Below are positions 21,772-32,336 of a stretch of 64,000 bases of DNA, in pieces. The notes below the pieces were generated by a model that was not told where the DNA came from, made no database searches, and saw only the letters and a list, made by a program, of their open reading frames with translations. Source of the stretch: Owenia fusiformis. Taxonomy: Eukaryota > Annelida > Polychaeta > Sabellida > Oweniidae. Every line of letters starts with the position of its first letter. The stretch's first letter is position 1. The position numbers and the translations under genes were made by a program. The DNA lies in the NCBI GenBank assembly GCA_903813345.2, contig CAIIXF020000002.1, positions 3,574,001 through 3,638,000 of the forward strand, given 5' to 3'.

Positions 21772-23789
21772 GGGAAAACCAAAAAGCTTACCGTAAATGT
21801 GACTGATAAATCTCAATCTTTGACAAACTTCAATGGTAAAATCATTCAAACTTATTTAACATGATTTCTCTTAATGTATATACATGTACATGCTTAATCT
21901 TGGTAGGCTTACGCAATCGTGCATAAATAGACAAAATTATTCTTACCCCGTTTCACGGACATACTTGCGCAGATTCTTATCGCCTCCGCTCAGGAGATTA
22001 TCTACGTAATACGCATGCGCTAGGATCGTAATAAAGGATGGATTCGCTCTTACTGATTAAAATTGTTGCGCGTGCGCTAATTTCATTGTTGTTGATTGGA
22101 CATTTATATTAGATTAACTTTGTTTTTCATGATTAGATGTCGCTGGAGTTAATTGACTTATATAGATACTGGAGACGATCGATGAGTACTCGGATTCAAG
22201 TTAAAAATCGGGAGGTAGGAGGAAAAAACGGGAGGACATAGACAAAATCGGGGGATTTTTACCTAAAACATGCGAAGTTTTTTGTAGAAATCGGGGGAAA
22301 TCGGGAGAAAAAATCGGGAGATGATGAAAAATTACAAAATTAGAAAATCGGGAGATGGCAAAATTGCGCAGGAGATGGGTTAAAAAAACAGGAATCTCCC
22401 GATTTAAATCGGGAGTTGGCAACTGTGGTTGTAATAAAAACAGCATTCTCTTAAGAATGGTTTTATTTTTCTAATTATGATAAAAGTTTTTCGAGCACTG
22501 CTCGGATTTTTTCTGACTGGATCGGCCCATATAATCGACTCAGAGAAAAATTGTGTTTTTTCACTTTTCGTTTGGTTATTATTTTCCCTGTCGTCTGAGA
22601 GTATGGATTATTTTTATGAGAATATGTATTTGTTATCTACACAGTTTAGAACAGATGAATATTCGGCAAATAATCATTCAGTGTATTTATTTAAAAAAGA
22701 TCAGAACTGTACGGTGACGCATCAGCTGTACGGTGACGCTTCCTTAGATTTTATGAAGTGCTCTAAGCTTACTATTCGAACAAGAGGTAAAGAAGCGTCA
22801 GATCTACATGTACATTATCACTGGTAAGTATCAGGCGAAGGTTACAGCCGTCACCTTCGCATTTAAGATGGCGGACAGGAAGTATTAATTTCGATATTTT
22901 TAGTTTTCATGGAATTAACTATTTGAAAGTTGACGTAATGCTTTGGTATCATTTTAACTAAACCAGGCTTTTCTCATATGACTAACAAAGATAGCCTACA
23001 CAGCCATCTTTACCCCATGCGAGATATTGCATCTTTCATCCTAAAAAGTCACACGTGCAAGATGAGATTTACTTGTGACATCCCTTGTTTTAAAACATCA
23101 ATAACATAGCAACAAGAGAGTTTTTGGTTTCATGATCTTTACCGTATCATACATTTCCAGTAACCTTCCATAAGCTGTGAAAGATATCGTTGAACTGTAG
23201 CGCCCATGCACTATATATGAACAAATGATCATACTCCAGAGTTTCCATTTCATACAACCTTAGTCTCATTTAGTTCATCAAAGCATAGCGTCACCGTACA
23301 GCTGGTGCGTCACCGTACAAATTTGATCTTTTTTAAATATACATAATGAATGGTTGTTTGCTGAATCTTCGCCCGTTCTAAAATGTGTAAGTAACAAATA
23401 CATATTCTCATAAAAATAATCCATACTCTCAGACGGTAGGGAAAATAATAACCAAACAAAATGTGAAAAAACAACCTTTTTTCACTCTTGTCGATTATGT
23501 GGGCCGATTCACTCAGAAAAAATCCGAACAGTGCTCGTAAAACGTTTATCATAATCAGAAAGTTAAAACCATTTCTAAGAGAATGCTGTTTTTATTTCAC
23601 ATGAAATCGTATTAGTTTTCATCAAATCAATTTTTTAAACCCTTGTCATAGTTTTAGCTTCAAAGCAGTTAATTTGCGTTACCGTACAGAAAACTGTACT
23701 CCGCTATTTTTTGACGCTGTACGGTGACGCCTGTAAAGAGGAATATTTGATGCATGATTGATTGAAAAAATGACTCGTTGACCCCTCCT

Positions 23790-24064
23790 TATATAGGGTG
23801 TCCCAAAAAAGGAAACCGAGATTAAATTGCTAATTTCTTAAAGATGAATAATAATAGGAAGAACATTTCACAGCTACCATCCTATAGGTTATGATGTCCT
23901 CTCTCTCATGATACCATCCTTCATCTGTGGAGGAAAACAGAACATCTTGGTATCATATGAAATAAGAAATAATGACACAAACGATGGCGAGTTTTCCCTA
24001 ACATTATTCATCTTTGAGAAATTAGCAATTTAATCTCGGTTTCCTCTTTTGGACACCCTGTATA
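23790..24064. mobile_element. 271-bp MITE, mariner-like (TA target, GGGTGTCC ends)
   Basis: TA flanks are at 23790-23791 and 24063-24064. Inverted arms of about 60 bp begin AGGGTGTCCCAAAA and carry GGAAACCGAGATTAAATTGC near the left end, with its complement near the right. The GGGTGTCC tip and TA duplication are typical of Tc1/mariner MITEs. The middle is unique sequence without an ORF. Confidence 0.85.
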
Positions 24065-24197
24065 GGTCCCAGGAACATGTTTAAAAATGAACATTGTTTT
24101 TTATACATGTTTTCTGAGCTATGCCTCCCCACCGTCCCCGATTTACCGCGGCACTGGGGATGAACTGGAAACGAGGGAGGTTTTGCCTCGTATCAAA

Positions 24198-24779
24198 ATG
24201 GCGGCGCGTGAAAAAATTTCATTCGGTAAGATTTTTGTTTTTTACAATTTTCGTGCTTTTATCCTTCAAATTAAAACTTAATATTTGGCAAGTAAATAGT
24301 TCATAAGTTCCGGTTTTATAATATGATTACAAATTAGAAATCAATACTGGCATTGCTGAGATATTTACATATCAATTCTCTCACTTAGGAAACGAGGCAT
24401 GTTTCTCAAGGAAACGAGGCAGCTATATAGCATTCTTAAGAATGAAACGAGGCAACCATATTTAATTAAAAATGTTTTTGTTTTTATTACAGAACGGGGC
24501 CTACAAAAAGAAGCGTCCCTGTTCAAATGCTATTTCTGTAACACAGGGAACGACAACGTTGCTGATATTGTATTCCATATGATGCAACAGCATGATGGTA
24601 ATCTCTCTGTACGGAAACGAACGTTAGATGAGAAAACAGGTTCATATGTATACACGTCTCATCATTTTGGCGTTGCCATTGAACGTGTAAGAACGCTTAA
24701 GAAGGAAGGGCATACATGTACTGTGATGATAAATTCTGATATGCAGTTGAGAACGACGGATCGAGAGAGAATCAAGTAA
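24198..24779 (+). CDS. Unrecognised small zinc-finger-like protein, two-exon model
   Basis: Exon 1 (24198-24225) starts at an ATG in strong context (AAAATGG), encodes MAAREKISF plus one base, and ends at a good donor (GTAAGA). Exon 2 starts at 24493 after TTTTTATTACAG, keeps frame, and runs to TAA at 24777-24779, or to a donor GTAAAT at the same place. The product is about 104 residues. CYFC, then about 12 residues, then HMMQQH gives a C2H2-like arrangement around residues 23-45 of the joined product; KRTLDEKTGSYVY follows. I do not recognise the family. The splice model rests on site quality and frame, not on transcripts. It lies inside an inverted-repeat-bounded locus, so it may be a captured or decaying copy. 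Confidence 0.5.
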
Positions 24780-25172
24780 ATATATATTCAAATTATTAAC
24801 AGTTTGATTGTGTTTTGTTGGTTAATAGCAACTGAGTTTCTATATGGTATGCCTTTGGGCGAATGTTCCCCTTTATAAAGGCGCACATGGGCGTTTATTT
24901 CCTTTTAACTGATGTCGCAAAACTTGTAAATGTTTTATACTTGATCGCAAATGGAGTTATGAATTGCCAGAAATGTAAAATTATTTTGACTACCCTGTAC
25001 GAGGTATGCATATTAGGAGTTATTAATGTGCCCTAAACCAGGGTCCCTCTACATCCCGCTCTATATGCACATGTAGCAGTATAAGCTGCTATCAGATATA
25101 TTCTTTATAGTAATGGCATTTTCTTCGTGCAATGGATCTATACAATCGCATGATGAATCAACAATTGATTAG

Positions 25173-25381
25173 ACGATGGTCTCGACGATGATCCAGACGG
25201 TGATCTCGACGATGATCTCGAAGAACTCAAAACAATAATTCCCCGATTAGTTGAAAAAATGCAGAAAACTAGAAAAACAGCAACTCCACGGAGTAGCAAA
25301 TCCCACCGAACGGCAGTTGAGTTACCAAAGATTACGAAAATGAAAAATGGCAGCCATTCTGAAGATCAGCCGCCATCTTAA
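25173..25381 (+). CDS. Candidate further exon: acidic repeat then basic segment
   Basis: After a possible acceptor (GATTAG, 25167-25172) an open frame encodes an Asp-rich stretch made by an 18-bp repeat (DDDLDDD-like), then EELKTIIPRLVEKM, then a Lys/Arg/Ser-rich part, ending at TAA 25379-25381. Codon use looks coding. The phase does not match the only obvious donor of the exon at 24493, so either an exon lies between, or this is a relic. The 3' end merges into the minisatellite. Confidence 0.3.
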
Positions 25382-26230
25382 AATATTTTCTCGAACAGAG
25401 CTACTGTGTTTCTAGGCATCAGCATATAAAATTTGAACCAAATCTGTTCACTGGTATTTGACTTATCAAAGATTACGTTTTTTCTTATGAAATGGCTACC
25501 ATTTTGAAATTCAGCCGCCATCTTGAAAAAAAATTCTCGAACAGATCTACTGTGTCCCTAGGAATCATCATATAAAAAATGAGCCAAATCTGTTCACTGG
25601 TATTTGAGTTATCAAAGATTACGTTTTCTACGAAAAATGGCGTCCATTTTGAAATTCAGCCGCCATCTTGAAAATTCTTTCTCGAACAGATCTCCTTTGT
25701 CCCTAGGCATCATCATAAAAAATTTGAGCCAAATCCGTTCACTGGTATTTGAGTTATCAAAGATTACCTTTTTTACGAAAAATGGCCGCCATTTTGAATA
25801 TCAAGCCGCCATCTTGAAAATTCTTTCTTGAACAGATCTATTGTGTCCCTAGGCATTATCATATAAAATTTGAGCCAAATCCGTTCACTGGTATTTGAGT
25901 TATCAAAGATTAAGTTTTTTTACGAAAAATGGCCGCCATTTTGAAATCTAGCCGCCATCTTGAAAATTTTACTCGAACATATCCACTGTGTCCCTAGGCA
26001 TCAGCATATAAAATTTGAACCAAATCCGCAAACCAGTATTTGAGTTATTAAAGATTACATTTTTACGAAAAATGGCGGCCATTTTGAATTCAGTGGCCAT
26101 ATTGAAAATTCCTTCTCGAGCAGAGGTCCTACACCCATAAGGCATAAGCCTATAAAATTTGAATCAAATCCGTGAAACGGTATTTGAGTTATCGCCAGGA
26201 CAAACAGACGGACGGACGGACGGCTTTCCT
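25319..26230. repeat. ~148-bp minisatellite, six copies, ending in (GGAC)n
   Basis: The unit reads roughly: TTTGAGTTATCAAAGATTACG, an AAAAATGGC(C/A)GCCATTTTGAA box, GCCGCCATCTTGAAAATT, CTCGAACAGATCTACTGTGTCCC, then AAATTTGAGCCAAATCCGTT. Copies start near 25319, 25465, 25610, 25755, 25905 and 26045. After the last, ACAGACGGACGGACGGACGG (26207-26223) and CTCGAACTTCGTTCGGTGGG follow, a layout often seen at ends of dispersed invertebrate repeats. Confidence 0.8.
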
Positions 26231-26379
26231 ATATCCCTCTCGAACTTCGTTCGGTGGGATAATAAATAGATCATCAGATTTTATATCCGTGTTGATGAAT
26301 TTTTTCACGCGCCGCCATTTTGATACGAGGCAAAACCTCCCTCGTTTCCAGTTCATCCCCAGTGCGCGGGGAGACTTGT

Positions 26380-27640
26380 AGTTTCCATGAAGTAACATTT
26401 GCTCATTTATAAATAAATCTAGATTTTGAGAAATGATAGATTTAAAATACACGAAAAGGCATTTGGGCTCGGGGATACCATCGATTCAAGGTTAGAAATA
26501 TCATTCAACTTTTTAGGTGTAAAAGTATCATATTTCAAGGTATAATTCAAGTACAAAATCCATAAAAGTTTGATCACGTTGTTTATTTTCTTATGACACT
26601 AATCGAGTACTAGAGATATAGTACCTTTTTGATCGATTATTAGCTTCATGCCCAACGCCTTTTTGAACCCCATGCTCAAGGCATTTTCCTCCAAACTCAA
26701 GCGAATCTAAGAACTTTAACGATAAAGGGCCAATTAGACTTCATGGGAGGCCATGGGACTCAATGGGGGACGATGGATGTAGTAAAACTATGATCTAGGT
26801 TGTCACGCATTTGATGTTTCTTAAAAAATGGAAAAATGTGAATCATCCTAACTTGGCATGCATAGCCAGGATGAGGCAGATTTGGCGTTTGTTTCGTCGC
26901 TTTTTACCATACTTTCCGTCGCTTTTTTTCTCCCTGGCTACGTCACTGACTGAGATAGCAAACTTTCAATTAATTACTCTTGGTCGTAGTCAGCTTTTAC
27001 CAAGGGGGATTTTGCCAGGAGTGAGCTTTTCGACAGTTTTGCTAAAAAAATCACGCGAAAGTGCTAAAAGAACGCATGATTTTGAATTTTTTGGTCATAT
27101 GGGGGCCGAGTCCTTCGTCTACGTGCGATCAAGTGCTGTGACACTTTTTGGGGTGTGGGAGGTGTGGGGGATGGTGCGATGGGGAAGCGGGCTTAGGGTT
27201 GGCATGTGCTAGATTGTACTGTACATTGTATATGTATACGAAATACTGCTGCATCTAGTTGAAATAGTCCAGAGCGGGAAAATGGCCATCGGCCAAACCG
27301 ATTCACTTTAGTGTGTTTGTTTGTAAAAATAATCTCTAAATTATAGCATTAACATTGTAATAAAGAATATCATTTATAGTATCAAACTAAAGCCAGAAAG
27401 TTGAAATTTTCCATCCATACCGAAATGTACAGTTCCGGTATCCGAAAGTGGACGAAAAATAGTAACAAGTAAAATATGTTTGTTTTACTAAGTACTAATT
27501 AAGACTATTTATACAATTATCTTCAGTTTTCGTAAGTCTCTTATCTAAATTGGATTGATATAAAGCAAACTAAACACACTAGCTTTCGATTAAAGTATCA
27601 AACACTCATCGGAACATATTATTCAAACTTCAATATTACA
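26380..27640. other. Gene-free stretch upstream of histone H1
   Basis: I see no supported gene. The 133-codon frame at 26811-27212 includes GCTTTTACCAAGGGGGATTTTGCC-type sequence that reads like dispersed repeat, with no recognisable domain and unlikely composition. 27240-27640 is plain AT-rich sequence leading into the H1 promoter. Confidence 0.5.
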
Positions 27641-27750
27641 TTTAAAAATAGGTAAGAAACACATATTTGTAAAGAGAATCCATATTTAATGGTTACACTG
27701 TGATAATATATAGTAGGTCGTTCTCTGACGTCCGCGTAACATAGTATAAA
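27572..27750 (+). promoter_or_regulatory. Histone H1 promoter: AC boxes and TATA box
   Basis: TATAAA is at 27745-27750, 77 bp before the start codon. The H1-type AC box AAACACA occurs at 27657-27663 (about 85 bp upstream of TATA, close to its usual place) and again at 27572-27578. In metazoan H1 genes this box takes part in S-phase expression. No CCAAT box was found between them. Confidence 0.6.
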
Positions 27751-27826
27751 GCGTGAACATGAACTGAGGAAAACATTCATTTTTAAATTTCAACGTAAAC
27801 CACACAGCAATCGCAAACCTCTCAAT

Positions 27827-28363
27827 ATGTCTGTATCACCAGCAAAGAAGAAAGCCAGTGCTAAGAAACCAGCGGAGCACCCTAAATACATCGAGATGAT
27901 AACACAAGCTATCATGGCACTGAAGGAACGTACTGGATCATCCCGTCAAGCCATCCTTAAGTACATCAAGGAAAACTTCAAAGTCGGTGACAATGTCGAT
28001 GTGCACGTTAAAATGGCTCTTAAACGGGGAGTAGCATCGGGAGCCCTCGCCCAACCCAAGGGGACTGGAGCATCCGGTAGCTTCAAAGCTGTCAAAAAAG
28101 TAGCGACACCAAAGACACCAGTCAAGAAGACTGCAGCAAAAAAACCTGCCAAGAAGCCAGTCGCTAAGAAAACACCAGCTAAAAAAGCTAAGAAACCAGC
28201 AGCAAAGAAACCCGCCACTAAAAAATTCACACCAAAGAAACCAGTAGCAAAGAAATTGGCAGCAAAGAAACCAGCAGCTAAGAAACCCACAGCAAACATG
28301 GCAAAGAAACCAGCCAAGAAACCCGCTGCCAAGAAGGCCGCCAAGAAGCCAGCAAAGAAATGA
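27827..28363 (+). CDS. Linker histone H1 (replication-dependent type)
   Basis: The intronless gene encodes 178 residues. Linker histones bind DNA at the nucleosome entry/exit site and compact chromatin. A short Lys-rich N-terminus (1-16) precedes the H15 globular domain (about 17-88), which begins HPKYIEMITQAI, contains GSSRQAILKYI and ends KGTGASGSFK. The rest (about 89-178) is a Lys/Ala/Pro tail built from AKKPA-like repeats with several TPKK or TPVKK phosphorylation-type sites. The start is the only ATG before the domain and follows a TATA box at a proper distance. A histone mRNA stem-loop follows 32 bp after the stop, so the message is the non-polyadenylated S-phase kind. No other histone gene lies nearby, so this one is solitary within the window. 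The long minus-strand frame here is a shadow of the repetitive tail. Confidence 0.96.
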   Translation: MSVSPAKKKASAKKPAEHPKYIEMITQAIMALKERTGSSRQAILKYIKENFKVGDNVDVHVKMALKRGVASGALAQPKGTGASGSFKAVKKVATPKTPVKKTAAKKPAKKPVAKKTPAKKAKKPAAKKPATKKFTPKKPVAKKLAAKKPAAKKPTANMAKKPAKKPAAKKAAKKPAKK

Positions 28364-28394
28364 ACTGTATCACAACAGTTAGCTAGAAACAAAC

Positions 28395-28410
28395 GGCCCT
28401 TCTCAGGGCC
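28395..28410 (+). terminator. Histone mRNA 3' stem-loop
   Basis: GGCCCTTCTCAGGGCC is a perfect 6-bp stem with a 4-base TCTC loop, matching the metazoan histone stem-loop consensus, with A/C-rich sequence in front. ACAAAAGATAAAA, about 20 bp downstream, may be the histone downstream element that pairs with U7 snRNA. Processing should cut just after the stem. Confidence 0.95.
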
Positions 28411-28454
28411 ATCTATTACTTACAAAAGATAAAATTATTTATGAATGCCGCAGT

Positions 28455-28812
28455 GAAGCTGGTACAATGTGTATACTATTATGATGAAAACGTATTTGAT
28501 TCCTTGGTATTTTTAAAGGTAATTGCCACAGAAACCCTCGTATGCAATGTATACGTATTATGATGATAGCGTATTTGATTCCTTGGTAATTGCCACAGAG
28601 ACCCTCGTATGCAATGTGTACGTATTATGATGATAGTGTATTTATTTGATTCCTTGGTAATTGCCACAGACCCTCGTATGCAATGTATACGTATTATGAT
28701 GATAGCGTATTTGATTCCTTGGTATTTTTAAAGGTAAATGCCACAGAAACCCTCGTATGCAATGTGTACGTACTGTATTATGATGTACATGTATGGTAGC
28801 GTCTTTGATTTA
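28455..28812. repeat. Minisatellite of 70-88 bp units next to H1
   Basis: The unit GTATTTGATTCCTTGGTA...AATTGCCACAGA, ACCCTCGTATGCAATGT, then ATACGTATTATGATGATAGC is repeated about 4.5 times. Copies differ by presence of TTTTTAAAGG. It begins about 50 bp after the histone stem-loop. Confidence 0.85.
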
Positions 28813-29290
28813 TAAAATAATTTTATAGGTAATGTTTGTTTCCAATAAGTGGCTCCATTTTAGGATTATAAACGTGATATCACACTTTTTGATGAATTTT
28901 TACTTCATATTTTAGAAATAATTTGATTTGAAAGATTTAAAGAATTATACCAGTTATTAACGTTTTTTGTTGCACTTTGTACATACAGTACATGTAATTT
29001 GCAGCATATTACACAAAAATATTCACAAATTGAAAAATTGTCTTGTTAAGAGCAATAACAAAAAACGATGAGCTATGATTTTTATTATCTTCTTGTCATC
29101 CAATATAAAATTAGAGATAAAAACGCATGGGCAGTGAGGCAGTCTAAATACCTAACTTATACGCATGTTCGTGCATTTACAAAATTCGAGTAGTTTTGAG
29201 TATGGTCTATAAACCAACGTTAACTGTGGTAACCACGAAGCCTAAAAATAACGTATAAGTAATTTAACTCGCTTCACATAATTTTCAAAG
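28813..29290. other. Gene-free stretch
   Basis: AT-rich sequence between the minisatellite and the TTAA element. I see no gene, RNA or clear repeat. Confidence 0.5.
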
Positions 29291-29294
29291 CCTC

Positions 29295-30130
29295 TTAAAG
29301 TCCCCGTCTAAAGTTTGAAAATATTTTTTTATCATTCATTTACTATTTGTCATTACTTAAAAAGTTATTTCAGAGATTTTTGAAAAAAAAGTTTTTTTGA
29401 AAAAAAAGTTGTGAGTATTTCATTTCTCAAATATTCAAATTTCCCGCCATTTTTCATAAAAAGTTTAAAAAATTTAATCATCAAATATTTCTTAATGCAT
29501 TTCAAAAAAGATTATATTTTGAACACCAATGCAACGATTGAACAAAGGACACACTATTTCAATAATAAAATGCCATATTTAATGGGTCACTTCAATGTTT
29601 TAGCATATCAAAAAGATTTGGCAACATTAGTGATGTCACTAAGGTAAGAAAAACTTTTTGATTTTTTCGATGTCAATCTTTTCTAAATATGCTAGACTTC
29701 AATTATAAACCAATGTTGATTGTCTAACCAGGTTAAAGGGAAGACTATATCATGTTTTAGATATCACTATCGTTGTTCCATTGGTTTTTATGAGAACTAA
29801 AATTTTGAAATGCATTTTCCTCGGAACCATTTTCATGCACTGAGGAGTTCATTTCTCTCTTATTTATGAACCGATTTTCTTAATTTTTTCAGCAGAAAAC
29901 ATGCAGAGATGAACGCTATGCATTGGTATGAATTGTGGCTAATTAAAAGATATGTGTGACCTCTAAAAGTTAGTTTTAAATAAATTCACAAATTTTGGAA
30001 CAAAAAGTCTATCAAAAACCACTTTTTGAAATCAAAAAAAAAGTTTCACATACTAGTATCACACTTTGATAACATTGGGCAAGACTACAATATAAGCCAA
30101 AGTGGTTTAAACTTTAGATGGGGACTTTAA
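29295..30130. mobile_element. 828-bp TIR element with TTAA target
   Basis: TTAA stands at both ends (29295-29298, 30127-30130). The inverted tips are AGTCCCCGTCTAAAGTTT and AAACTTTAGATGGGGACT, one mismatch. A TTAA duplication points to piggyBac or Kolobok. No transposase is present; the 78-codon frame at 29411-29647 has no recognisable domain. Non-autonomous. Confidence 0.8.
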
Positions 30131-30143
30131 CTTTTTATGGATG

Positions 30144-30383
30144 CAGGACGTCCAATTGCAACTGTCCGCAATTTGCGTATTTGTCACGCATTTGCTGAAG
30201 AAATTGAAGTCACGCCAGCTTTTGTTGCGTGACAATAAGTCAGGGTGGAAAAAATTGAGGTGTCCGATATTTTGACCAAGGTGTTCAGTTTTGAATCAAG
30301 GTGTCCACAATTCGAAGGACTTCGAAGGTGTTCAACATTTGTAAGTCACTCATGTTAGGTGTTCCCAAGTTGACAGGCCTGTG
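30144..30383 (-). mobile_element. Partial copy of the CAGGCCTGTCAAC element
   Basis: The right tip GTTGACAGGCCTG (30371-30383) and neighbouring AACACCTAACATGAGTGACTT (on the minus strand) match the element at 58199-58653. The left side matches the other end of that element (CGCAATTTGCGTATTTGTCACGC). The middle is shortened, and the left tip is diverged. Confidence 0.7.
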
Positions 30384-31179
30384 GACGGTATTCGGGAATT
30401 GCTGTTCTGAGTTCGGCGTCAGTAACAAAAAGCAGGTGGTGGCATTTTACATATTAATGTCGTCTATATATTTTCCTCACCTCTGAGGTAAAAGCTAAAA
30501 TATCTGAAGGATCCAATCACCCCTCCCCGTAGCGAATCCATGTAATTGTATTTATCCCACATTTTCGCTCATTTTTTTCCGCGGGAATCTTCTTTCTTAA
30601 ATAAATATGCCCCCCCCCCCCGTGTTGGTTCCCAGATCCGCCCCCGAGGCTTTTCAATAAGTATCGATAAAATGTTTTAAAAGTATTGCTCATAGCCAGG
30701 ATAGTATATCATGAATGGCTTATTATAATCAGTGGTCCAAAGCGGTACTGGAATTAACTATTTCAATTTCAGCAAAACCAAGTGAAATCTGGATCTTAAA
30801 TACCCCCCCCCCCCCCCCCCACTGGCTACGGGCTTAAAGAAAAAAGTCAAACATTTCTTAGTCGAAGCCTAAAAGGATTGGTATCGATATGGTGAAATGA
30901 ATTCAACAATGTTTTTCTCTTAAACCAATTATTGAAAACATTCTATAAAAAACACGGTCCTTTATGTCATTTTGACTAATTGACAACAATCAATTTAATG
31001 GGAAATTATTTATACATGTATATATTTTTATGTAACTGTTTTTGTTAACATTTTTTGTTTTTAGTGCAATTGGTTTTTGTTCCTTTTTACCAATTCTTGA
31101 GAATGAAATAAAATATCTTTCTAAAGCTTGTTGGAACAAAATAGTGTATACAACATTTCTTGGACCTCTCAATACTATA

Positions 31180-32067
31180 GACGTGTCGCAAAAAGGTCGC
31201 GCACGCATTGTTACACATTTTCGCTTTTTAACACCACAAAATGTGACGTTTTTTGAGAAAAATGTACATATATTGAAATCCTTTCGTCCTCCACATTTGC
31301 CTCTATATCTCAAAATATTAAAGGCGAATAACTCTGATATCGTATATGTATTAACAATGGGATAGGAGCATCATAAAACACGAATCAATTGATATTTTAG
31401 GTGAAATAAATATACGTGTTGCTGTGCTTGAAAATAGGCGAATGGCGTAAATTAGCCCTATTTTAATGAATTTTGAAAACCTTTCGTCCTCCACTTTTCC
31501 ACATACAACTGAAAACACATACTTTTGCGAAAAAAATCAACTATTTATTAATAAACTTTAGTTTAAGAGCAAAATAATCATGTATGATTTATTAAAAATT
31601 GATCTCGTATTTTTTGTTTAATGTACACCTGAAAAGTTGAAGGTACCAAAAATGAGCAAAAAAGGTCGCTGTCAACAGATTCTATTTTTCAAACTCTATG
31701 ACGTCACAATATGGGACGCTTACTAAAATTCATCCTTTGAAATAAAACTTCCATCTACCTTTATCAAGACGAAAAATAAGTATAATAGTCATATATTGTT
31801 TGAGTTATGAGCGTTTAAAGACGAAAAATAATTCAAAATGTAACGTGTCAACAGGGGATATTTGCCAGATGTTTTGGTAAAAAACTCTTTTTTCAAAGAG
31901 AACGCGCAAGAATCGTTAACGGAGTATAGTTGATCTAAAAACTTCATCGAAACAGCTTTAAAATGATATATAACTTTAATTAGAATATTATCTTATAATC
32001 CGGGGAATCAAAGTTACATTCACGCGATACCCTTAAAAACGAATGCGCCACCTTTTTGCGACACGTC
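31180..32067. mobile_element. 888-bp TIR element with GACGTGTCGCAAAAAGG ends
   Basis: The left tip GACGTGTCGCAAAAAGGTCGCGC and right tip GCGCCACCTTTTTGCGACACGTC are inverts with one mismatch. Flanks are CTATA and ATAG, so a TA target is possible. The two overlapping 107-codon frames at 30990-31313 (-) and 31042-31365 (+) cross its left border and are not genes. Confidence 0.65.
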
Positions 32068-32336
32068 ATAGTTATACAAAATTTTGGTTGATTTAACAAA
32101 AAGTATTCAAAAAATTAAAACAAAAACCCCTAAAATAGATAACGATTAAGATAAACCTTTTATTTCATTAACAAGATATGCTTTTTTTAAATCAACCAAA
32201 CTTTCCTTTGTACAATTACAATATTGAGAGACCTAAAGACGTTGTGTTTATGCCATTTTGTTCCAATGAGGTTCCGATACATATGATACCAAGAACAAAA
32301 AAAAATGTCTCATGTGTTTTCTAAAAGAACATAGAC

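Larger units (their letters stand above)
20857..22435. mobile_element. 1.57 kb insertion splitting the left arm of the GTCACCGTACAG element
   Basis: The left and right arms of the host element align except for this block. It is flanked by TGTAAT on both sides (20857-20862 and 22430-22435), while the right arm reads through. One end carries an ACAGGAGAAA array, the other a TCGGGAG-rich stretch ending in GGGAGTTGGCAACTGTGG. No inverted termini or ORF are visible, so its class is open. Confidence 0.65.
20721..23733. mobile_element. TIR element with CAGGCGTCACCGTACAGC ends
   Basis: The ends CAGGCGTCACCGTACAGCGT (20721) and ACGCTGTACGGTGACGCCTG (ending 23733) are perfect inverts. The arms continue inward about 450 bp: 20721-20862 plus 22436-22790 on the left, 23285-23733 on the right. 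Flanks are TAAG and TAAA, so a 3-4-bp duplication is possible. The motif GTCACCGTACAG recurs at the inner arm ends. ORFs at 22477-22827 (+) and 23310-23552 (-) are the two arms read in opposite directions, not genes. The 22.8-23.28 kb centre holds nothing I recognise. Confidence 0.78.
24152..26364. mobile_element. 2.2 kb locus bounded by a ~70-bp inverted repeat
   Basis: CACTGGGGATGAACTGG at 24152 and onward to about 24219 is the reverse complement of 26296-26364, nearly perfect. The repeat includes the start codon and most of the first exon of the gene at 24198. Between lie that gene, an open acidic segment and a 150-bp minisatellite. Either a non-autonomous DNA element carrying a gene piece, or an inverted copy of the gene's 5' end. 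Confidence 0.5.

Noticed and set aside
22477-23552. Two related proteins of 116 and 80 residues on opposite strands
   Set aside because: They are the two arms of the GTCACCGTACAG element read in opposite directions; similarity is due to the inverted repeat.
26811-27212. 133-codon plus-strand frame
   Set aside because: Low-complexity hydrophobic and basic mix with repeat-like sequence; no domain or signals.
27946-28392. 148-codon minus-strand frame opposite histone H1
   Set aside because: It is the shadow of the Lys/Ala/Pro-rich H1 tail; its composition (Phe/Ala/Gly repeats) mirrors the AAG and GCC codons.
30990-31365. Two overlapping 107-codon frames on opposite strands
   Set aside because: They cross the left end of the GACGTGTCGC element and share the same bases in opposite frames.
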